A stretch of 64,000 nucleotides of DNA from the NCBI GenBank assembly GCA_946965045.2, contig OX337237.1, positions 310,001 through 374,000 of the forward strand, written 5' to 3'. How positions within the stretch are numbered: the first letter of the stretch is position 1; the number at the start of each line of letters is the position of its first letter. The notes under the pieces are model-generated. The model worked only from the letters and a program-made list of their open reading frames with translations. It was not told the DNA's origin and searched no databases. Below are positions 56,795 through 64,000 of this stretch, piece by piece. Origin of the DNA: Epithemia pelagica. Taxonomy: Eukaryota; Bacillariophyta; Bacillariophyceae; Surirellales; Surirellaceae. Both the position numbers and the translations under genes were made by a program.

Positions 56795-58165
56795 ATGAAG
56801 AAGACGATCCAGCGCCGAGCAATCGGCCTCAGCGTTACCATGATCATTGGGATTGGATTGATTACATTTTCCGTTCTCTTTCAAGTCAACTTAGAGGAAC
56901 AGATCGTCTTTGAAGATGCCGTTCAGGCCTTTGTGTTTAGCCGTTCCTCGAATTTCTCGTCCTCCGTGCTGGAAACTGACCAAGACAAGAGAAAACCACA
57001 ACAAGCAGCAGCAACAGTGCAACAGCGTCCCTCTCGGATTCTAATGGGGGTATTCACGACAATTCGTGATCCACTCATTTATCGAGAGAATTATCGACGT
57101 CTCGCAACCTTGTCGGAAGGTGTCATGTGCAGTCTGAACGCATGTCTCCTCGGTTCCGAATTCGTCACTGTTTGTCGCATTATTTATACTTTTGTGGTGG
57201 CTGGACGAGATGAGGGTCCCACAAAATATCTGCAACGAAACAAAGAGGTTACCCTTCCTCGGCCGACATTCGAACTACCAGCGAAACTTTCCGACTTGGA
57301 CACGGCGCAGGATTTCACCGTGTTAAATATCCTGGAGAATATGGAAGATGGAAAGTCAGAAACCTGGCTCAATTTTGCTTCTCAATTGGTGGAAGAAACA
57401 GAAGGAATCGACTACATTGCCAAGACTGATGGAGACACCTTGCTATATCTGGGCAAGTTTGTCCAGTACCTTGACGCCTTCTTGCCCCCCGCCCCCTACA
57501 ACTCTCACGTGATGATGGGCAAAGCTGCAATACGACACCTGTGGGACGACACGCGAAAGCAAAAAGCCCTGTCGGTCTTGAAGAACCATTACGACGGCGG
57601 CGCAGGATATGGACAATTGCAACTGTACTTTCAAGGGCAGTTTTATGGCATGAGTCCCAATGTGGCTCAAGGAATTGTCCATGAGGCAACACTCGATCGA
57701 GCTCAAAAGTACAAGCAGGGGTATGAGGATTCTGATATTGGTAACATGGCTGACAATTTACCTCACAGTCTCAAGTTTCTTTTCGTCAAGGACCCTGACA
57801 TGTTTTGGAGACATCCAGTCAAGCTGGCGGAAAAGGGGTTTTTCCCTTGCTTGGAGCAAAGAATTTCGCCACCTGGCATCATTCAACGCAGCTTCCAACA
57901 AGACCACCGACGTTACCACCACCAAAACAACAACAACAACGACGACGACGACGACGACGACGAGAAGAACGTTCAGTTAAAGAGACTCGAAATTTTTGAA
58001 AGAAAGATTCTTCTCATTGTGAAGGAGTTTTCCGTTCCACCCGATGAGTTGTTCGTAGAATGTCCGAATGAGGCGGCCGTTCCGTTGAGGGAGGTTCCCA
58101 TGGTCATTCGGAGGAGTTCCGGTTTGCAGTCTGTGGATACTGCTAGGGACGAATGTAAATTGTAG
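56795..58165 (+). CDS. GT31-like (beta-1,3-glycosyltransferase family) enzyme
   Basis: 456 aa from the ATG at 56795. Type II topology: basic tail, one membrane segment at about 10-30 (AIGLSVTMIIGIGLITFSVL), then the luminal part. GT31-like signs are ILMGVFTTIRDP at the fold start, the metal-binding DxD in IAKTDGDTLLYL, FYGMSPNVAQGIV, and the acidic EDSDIGNMAD, equivalent to the EDV.G motif. The C-terminal part has an Asn5-Asp7 run (57925-57963) from a trinucleotide repeat. Donor and acceptor are unknown; Golgi location is inferred. Its start lies 71 bp after PP1, on the same strand. Confidence 0.78.
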   Translation: MKKTIQRRAIGLSVTMIIGIGLITFSVLFQVNLEEQIVFEDAVQAFVFSRSSNFSSSVLETDQDKRKPQQAAATVQQRPSRILMGVFTTIRDPLIYRENYRRLATLSEGVMCSLNACLLGSEFVTVCRIIYTFVVAGRDEGPTKYLQRNKEVTLPRPTFELPAKLSDLDTAQDFTVLNILENMEDGKSETWLNFASQLVEETEGIDYIAKTDGDTLLYLGKFVQYLDAFLPPAPYNSHVMMGKAAIRHLWDDTRKQKALSVLKNHYDGGAGYGQLQLYFQGQFYGMSPNVAQGIVHEATLDRAQKYKQGYEDSDIGNMADNLPHSLKFLFVKDPDMFWRHPVKLAEKGFFPCLEQRISPPGIIQRSFQQDHRRYHHQNNNNNDDDDDDDEKNVQLKRLEIFERKILLIVKEFSVPPDELFVECPNEAAVPLREVPMVIRRSSGLQSVDTARDECKL

Positions 58166-58682
58166 TGCAGATTTTGTTGCTTCTCAAATTATGGCTAGTT
58201 ACTAAGTTGGGTGTAGTGTGAGATCGATATTTTTGAGTGTGTGTGCTGAAGGGACATGGTGGAGGCGCATGACCGCTGATACTCGCCCTTGATCGAGGGC
58301 TACCAATGTTACAATTCTTTCTGAATCGTAGGGACATTGGTGCTCGGTAGAGCAGACAATCAGGTAGGTCACCAACCGATACAAGCTTCTCAGGGTCAGA
58401 GAAGCAAGCAAGTCGAAGTCTATCAGAAGGATAGTCGGGACACAAAAGAGGATGTGATAAATGGTGATATTGTTAGATTGTGTGTTGATTACTACGATAG
58501 GTCTACGTGAAATGTTCGGTCCTGCCAAGGGTCATGTGTCATAAGTTCTTGGCGGCAACAGGTTTGGAATAGTTGGAGTTGATTCATGTGATGTATATGA
58601 CATGTATATGTGGGCGGATAACATATACAGGGTCAACAGCTCTTGCTTTGGATTGGCATAGTTGTTTTCATGGCGCGCAGCT
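58166..58682. other. Intergenic before the retrotransposon LTR
   Basis: No gene is supported. This is the 3' flank of the GT31-like gene and the insertion-site side of the Copia element. Confidence 0.4.
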
Positions 58683-59089
58683 TGTTGACAATTTGGAGAT
58701 TGTGGGAATGGAAATATGGTCTCGCGTGATCGTGTGTCGTGCTTGGGATACTTAGACCGTTGGGTCGGATAGATGCCGATAGCGCTCGGATGTCGCTTGG
58801 GCGCGCTCGATGATTTCGGGCGCGTACGCTTAGGGCGTTAGTATAATGTCCGAGCAACGGCCAAATTTACGTCCGTTGTAATACCGCACGACCCAGTTTA
58901 GTCTTGAGAGTGAGTTCGTCAATCTATTCTCACTTTTCATGATTTGCGAAGAAATATAGGTCGATATAGCGCGAAGCTAGGAAACATAGCTCGAAGCTAG
59001 AGGGCATGATGCGATAGCACGAGGCTATGTGACATGGGGAATCGATGAGATGTAGAATCTAACCACCATAGACGGTGAGAATTCTAACA
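58683..59089 (-). repeat. 3' LTR of the Copia element (bounds inferred)
   Basis: The pol frame ends in GGGGAG followed by TGTTAGAATTC: a short purine tract, then a TG-start, as expected at the start of a 3' LTR. The stop codon lies in the first LTR bases. The far end is placed where the minus strand reads ATTGTCAACA, giving TGTT...AACA termini and 407 bp. The 5' LTR is outside the window, so the length is not confirmed. Confidence 0.5.
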
Positions 59090-62000
59090 CTCCCCACAAC
59101 TCGTCGTTTCAGCCTTGTCATCATTGGATTTGTTGAGATCTTGAACTTCTCCTTTCCAAAACAGCAATGGCTTGAGCATGGGCCAAATAGATACGAAATC
59201 CCAATGTTTGCTAAGGATATCGGCAGGGTTGGTCTTTCCATCTTTCCAGTAGAATGCAACATACTTTGCTGCGATGGCTTCACGAACTCGGTGGTATGAC
59301 AGAAGATGGTGTCTCTTGGATAGTATGGAATGAGGAACGGTTGCATTGAGCACAACGGATCTGTTATCTCCGTACATGTAACTTCGCTCTCGGATAGGTA
59401 CTGCAAGGTAGCGGAGAGAATGTCGTAATTCTGTAATCTGATCTATTGCTGTCCTTGCAGCCACAAACTCGGATCCATAGGTAGCAGTTTCCACCGTGCT
59501 CTGTCTCTTGCTGTACCAGTCAATAGGTGTTCCGTTCAACAAATGTAGAACAGCAGTGACGGATTTACCAGTGACTATGTCATGCATGAGATTGGCATCA
59601 ACATAATGAGTTGTGGTAACATAGCGGCCAAGAGGTGTTGGGCAGTCTTCAGGAATACGTTCACTTGCATTCGAATAGACAGTGCGAGTCCAATCAAATT
59701 CTTGGGTAGGAAGACTTGAATAATCAGGCTCTCCAATCCTAAATATGATTGCGCCTTCTGGGAGATGTGCAAGGTATCCATAGATACGCTTGGCTCTATC
59801 AAGATGTCCTTTCCTCGGAGCAGCGCGAAAGCGTGATAGCGTCATTGTAGCGGTGATGACGTCGAAACGACCAATAGTGATCACCCATTGGAGTTGTCCA
59901 ATCAGAGTTTGGAAATGGCTAGTACCTTCTTCATCAAGGAGCTCAGAATCATCCAATTCAGGATGGTCTCCACCAATAAGAGGTGTTTTGGCTTTCTTGG
60001 GTTTCTCCTTGAAGATTCGTTCGAAAGTGTCCATCATCTTACCAATGTAGCGTCTTGGATCTGCTACTAATGTTCCATCAGAATCCTTGGTGTAACAACA
60101 TCCCAAATGGAAATCAATAGGTCCATCTCCTTTGAGTTTGAAGTTGTATTTCTCCTTCAGGATCTTGCAGATATTCCCAGGATCAGTAGAAATAATGGCT
60201 AAGTCATCAACGTATACGGCAATGTATTCGTAACAGTCTTCTCCAGGTGCTTTCCTCATCCAGATATCCGGATCTGCTTTGCTTGGTGAAAATCCCATGT
60301 CTGTCAAAACATCGAATAAGACATCATGCCAGCGTGCGCCTGATGACTTCAATCCATAAAGTGCCTTGTATATAATCAGGATGTGACCTTCTAATTCCTT
60401 GAATTCAGGTCCTGCGACAATGAAAATTTTCTCCCCTGTCAAGGCTTCCAGATATGCGTTTCCAATATCTGCTCCCCATATTTCCAAGTCATTCAAAGTA
60501 CCCAGGAATAAGGCAATGCGGAGGTTGCGAATGGAAACAACACCTGAATAGATTGTCTCAACAGGTTCTTTTGTGAGATGTCCATCTGCGACAAGTCTTG
60601 CTTTATGTCGTCCATCATGTTTTACGTCAAAGACAAGATGTACACGTATCTTATGATATCCTTCAGGTGCATTGGATACTTTCCCTTTAATGAAGATGGC
60701 TTTCCCAAAATCCTTGAATGTCTTGTAGGACTGGATCTGTGACAATTCTAATTCTGTTGCATCTTGCCACTTTGTGTTGCCATGTTGTTTATCAAGAGCG
60801 ACAGCTTCCTCATCATTGCGTGGTACTTGGAATCCAAACTTATACTTGACGGAATGGTGAACTTGTTTAATTCTTGACTGTTTGGCTGCTCGAATGAGAC
60901 GTTTGCTTGTTTTGACATAACGTTTCAAATGCTTCCATCCAGGTTCGTTGAGTAAATCATGTTTCTTTCCATAAATTGCTACAGTGATCGGATCATCATT
61001 GGCGATGAGTGATAAAGGTTCATAGGTAGTCTCCCCAGTTTCCCAATCAACAAGCAAATTATATTTGCTCCCCTTGTAATCTGGATCAGTTGTGTTCAGT
61101 GGGCCTTGATGGGCAATGACATCCCTGAACCTGAAAAGATTATCTCCAGAGGTTTGAGCTTGGTTATCTCGTTCGATATACTCCATGAGTTGATTATAGG
61201 ATATCATCTCATCAACATCAGAATTTGTCTTTCGGTAGATGTATTTGACACGTTCTTCCTGTTTCGTTGCTTCTTCATTAAGATCAATGACTCGTTTGAT
61301 GACACGTGCACGATGTCGCTCCCCATTTTCTTCTGTGTCGCATAGGAATGTGCGTCCTATCATGTCGTCAAAATCGATCGTGGGCATTGGTTTGGATGGA
61401 TCTTCACTATCACTGCGAATGAAGACAGTGTCAGCTTGCTTATCATTGTCATCCTTCTCAGACGAATCCTCCCCTGAAGGTCGATCCACACGTAGGTTAG
61501 GTGTAGTGGATTCAACACGGCGAACGGCAGAACGGTAGATTATCTGGTTATCTTGGGTGAGAATCTTCCAAGTAAAAGAATCACCAACGTTGTGAGCAAA
61601 ACCAACCCAGTGGCCAAGTTTCTCATCAGAAGAAGATGGATATGAACCAGAATTGGGTTCAGCGGGGTCGACACGGTAGTAAACCTCATCCCAGAAAGGA
61701 AAGAACAAGAGATGAGTAATGTCGGGTGGGCGTCCGGAGAGAGCCTCAAGAGGAGTGCGACCGGAATGGGTGGGTGATGACGTATGGTTCAATAAGTCAC
61801 AGACATACTCAAGGCAAAGAAGCCAGGTGTTGGCAGGGCAACCAGTGGCATTCATGAGAGCGTTGGTCATACGTTTAACGGTCTGGTAACGGTTTTCAGC
61901 CTTATTCTGGTGTTGATGATAAGGTTCAGATCGATACTCCCCAATAAGCAAAGTGCGAAGAATGTCTTTGACCTTTTGAGAGATGAGAGATGAACCACCA

Positions 62001-64000
62001 TCACTGATAAGAGTCTCCATGGCACCACGAAACCGGATGTTATCCTGAAGAGTATTGACAAACTGTTTGGTTGACTTGATCCCATAGATATCAGTAACCA
62101 GAGTATCTCGACCAACAAAGATTTGTGCGACTTTACCACCATGGTCAACAGCAGGGGTGTCGGAGAAAACCGAGTCAGTAGCAACGGGTTCATGACGTCG
62201 AGGTATATTAAGGACCGGATTGCGAGCCTTGAAATGTTTCTTGAGGGTGTCGTGGTCAAAAGTAATGCTACCATTACGTGTAGTGTGCTTGAACGTATCG
62301 GCAATAACATCTTCAGATTGCCAACCAAAGAATGGACGGAACTTCTTCCAGTCATATGCTTCCTGGTAACGACGGTGGACAGAGGCATGAAGTGTAGGAT
62401 CATTACCTTCTGCGTCAGCATAGATAGAAAAGAAGGGTGCGTCGTCGGGTCCATGATCGTATGGGAGATCCAAAAGGAGATTGAGGTTACAAACAACACG
62501 ATCAGTGTACTCCCCATAGTTGTCATATGGATGGTTCGACATACTACCATCAGTCTTGACGTGTTTCCAATCAGGATCATTGTCAGAGGGTGTGGGAGAA
62601 TACGAATGGTCCAGAACACCAGGATCCCATGTGTCGTGTGACGTGAAGATGATCTGAGGTAAGGTATCCATGTCATCGTCGCTGGGGATACCCAAGGAGT
62701 GGATATAGGCTAACCCATCCTTGATGTGAAGGGGTATGGCACGACCATCAAGTGTAGTGATGCGTTGTTTACCATCAACTTTAACAGATCGTTCATCAAC
62801 AGCAAGTCCGAAATGCTCGAATTGACCAGGAGCATGGATAGATAAGCCCTTTCCATAATAAGCATATTCATTGAAGATGCCGACAATAGGTCCGTCATTG
62901 GTCTCAAACTTTGCGGCACATGTGACGACAGGAAGTCCAGTAAGTTCATGGTTATCAATACCCACAATAGTGATATGGCGGCCAGTCTTAGAAAGGATGC
63001 GCATGTCAGAACCAGCAAGTCCTCCATTAGCACCACGGTCAATCAATTGATTTCCTGGTAAAGTAGATTTCCTGGAAAACAGATAGCGTGGAACATGTCC
63101 TGCTTGTTTATGCATGTTGGTTTTGAAAGTAACCTTCTTGCTCGTCTTGGACTTGGCGTTAGAAAGAACACTAGTCAGGTCAGTTGCCGGGTGATTGATA
63201 TCAGTCGTCATGGCTTGGTTGATAAATTGTGTAACCGGATCTGAATCATCTGAATGCTCAGGGACTATGCCAGGTGAGTCGTCATCAGATGCAACTTGGT
63301 TGGGGTCAGGATCAGGTTCCGGATCAATGTCGAGGGCATGTGTTTGCACTGTCCTCGGTGTTGTTGATGAAGGTGCTTGAATCATCTTGTTATACTCAAT
63401 GATCAACTTGCAATCTTCTTCAGAAAGTTTGAACCATAGGTCACGCGGTAGACTAACCTTGGACGAAGAGGATGGAGATTCAGATGTCGCTTTGGTGTTG
63501 TGGACATGATACTCCATATCATCTTGTGAGGTTATGTCAGCATCTGTATCTTGGCCATATAGTGATTCATGTTGTTTGACATGTCGACGGCGACTATGAA
63601 CAGATGACTGGGTTGCTTGATCATGGTCATAAGCTGCGTCTAGAAGGAGACGGAAGTATGATTGATAGCAAAGGGATTTTGCACCGGATTTGGTGTTCAC
63701 CACATTATCCAAGATCTTGACTCGGCGGAGATCAGGTACCTTTTCTACAGCTTGCATGAGGAAGGTCATCCTGGTATGATCAGGGATGCAATCAGACAAT
63801 GTCACTAAATTGTCTAGCAAACGTAGCTGCTCTTGAAAGTGTAGAAGAAATTGACGTGTTGTTCCGCGCCATGTGTCGTCAAGGCGTAGATTGGAAATGT
63901 AGTTGGTTAAGCGGAGGACTTCTCGCTTTGCTAGGTCGGATTCGGTATGCAAAGAGTGTAACTTCTGCAATACGGCACGCGCATCTTCATCATGTTCATG
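59084..64000 (-). mobile_element. Ty1/Copia-type retrotransposon polyprotein, 5' partial
   Basis: A single frame runs off the right edge (over 1630 codons, no stop). From its start: a gag-like part (TWRGTTRQFLLHFQEQLRLL), protease-like IDRGANGGLAGSD near 63040, integrase core with DHGGKVAQIFVGRDT, ISDGGSSLISQ and HQNKAENRYQTVKR (D, D, E; about 62150-61850), reverse transcriptase (KARLVADGHL, ALYGLKSSGARWHDVL, YVDDL near 60205), and RNase H (IDWYSKRQSTVETATYGSEF, YGDNRSVVLNA, PADILSKHW). The integrase-before-RT order defines Copia, and the diatom CoDi lineages fit. No CCHC zinc knuckle is seen in the gag part shown. The frame has no stops or frameshifts, so the copy may be young. Confidence 0.92.

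Noticed and set aside
61867-62676. 269-codon minus frame inside the Copia element
   Set aside because: Shifted reading of the integrase region of the main polyprotein.
1-64000. tRNA, rRNA, CRISPR and selenocysteine explanations
   Set aside because: Scanning by eye for T-arm-like GGTTCGANTC motifs in cloverleaf context, rRNA cores and regular spacers found none. The in-frame TGA codons lie in genes with other damage or mobile origin, so selenocysteine is not needed.

Overview
The window looks like nuclear DNA of a diatom, most likely a raphid pennate with a repeat-rich genome. The genes are spliced: eight supported introns of 71-149 bp, five with a GTACGT donor. Proteins are rich in poly-Asn, poly-Gln and poly-Asp runs. 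A short protein family carrying VRF...N..Y and EDC.ETWY blocks, which I associate with diatoms, occurs five times. The right edge holds a Copia element of the diatom type. I found no tRNA, rRNA, CRISPR array or prokaryotic operon.

Layout. 0.7-4.0 kb: a large P-loop GTPase with a fibronectin-III-like domain (+). 4.7-5.7 kb: first VRF-family protein (+). 6.05-6.75 kb: SAM-domain protein (-). 7.4-11.5 kb: two tandem exostosin-like glycosyltransferases (-). 13.6-14.2 kb: a protein-kinase fragment. 14.6-18.3 and 19.5-22.8 kb: two more copies of the GTPase, each with a Cys/His-rich module that the first copy lacks; the middle copy has a duplicated N-terminal exon. 23.1-26.1 kb: an RCC1-repeat/BTB protein (-).

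27-30.3 kb: a decayed DNA-transposon-like unit with a transposase-like ORF broken by TGA, a truncated antisense ORF and short tandem repeats. 31.7-35.7 kb: pseudogene debris, including an HYR-like extracellular domain fragment and a perfect 33-bp hairpin. 34.0-41.8 kb: four more VRF-family genes in a row, the last one broken. 42.2-45.4 kb: a Ser/Thr-rich protein with C-terminal VPVGPKF-type repeats (-). 46.2-47.8 kb: a sulfotransferase-like type II membrane protein (+). 48.7-49.2 kb: a four-EF-hand protein whose 5' end is frameshifted by a 16-bp duplication, with a decayed partial copy beside it. 49.4-50.1 kb: an inverted-repeat element. 50.8-55.2 kb: an AAA-ATPase/helical-repeat pseudogene (-). 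55.6-58.2 kb: a PP1 catalytic subunit and a GT31-like glycosyltransferase, 71 bp apart. 58.7-64.0 kb: a Copia retrotransposon (-) running off the right edge.

There is no single pathway here. Three Golgi-type glycosyltransferases and one sulfotransferase-like enzyme could act in glycan or cell-wall synthesis, but that is inference. The most interesting content is the local expansion of the FN3-GTPase-zinc family and of the VRF family, and the several genes broken by short tandem duplications and TGA codons.
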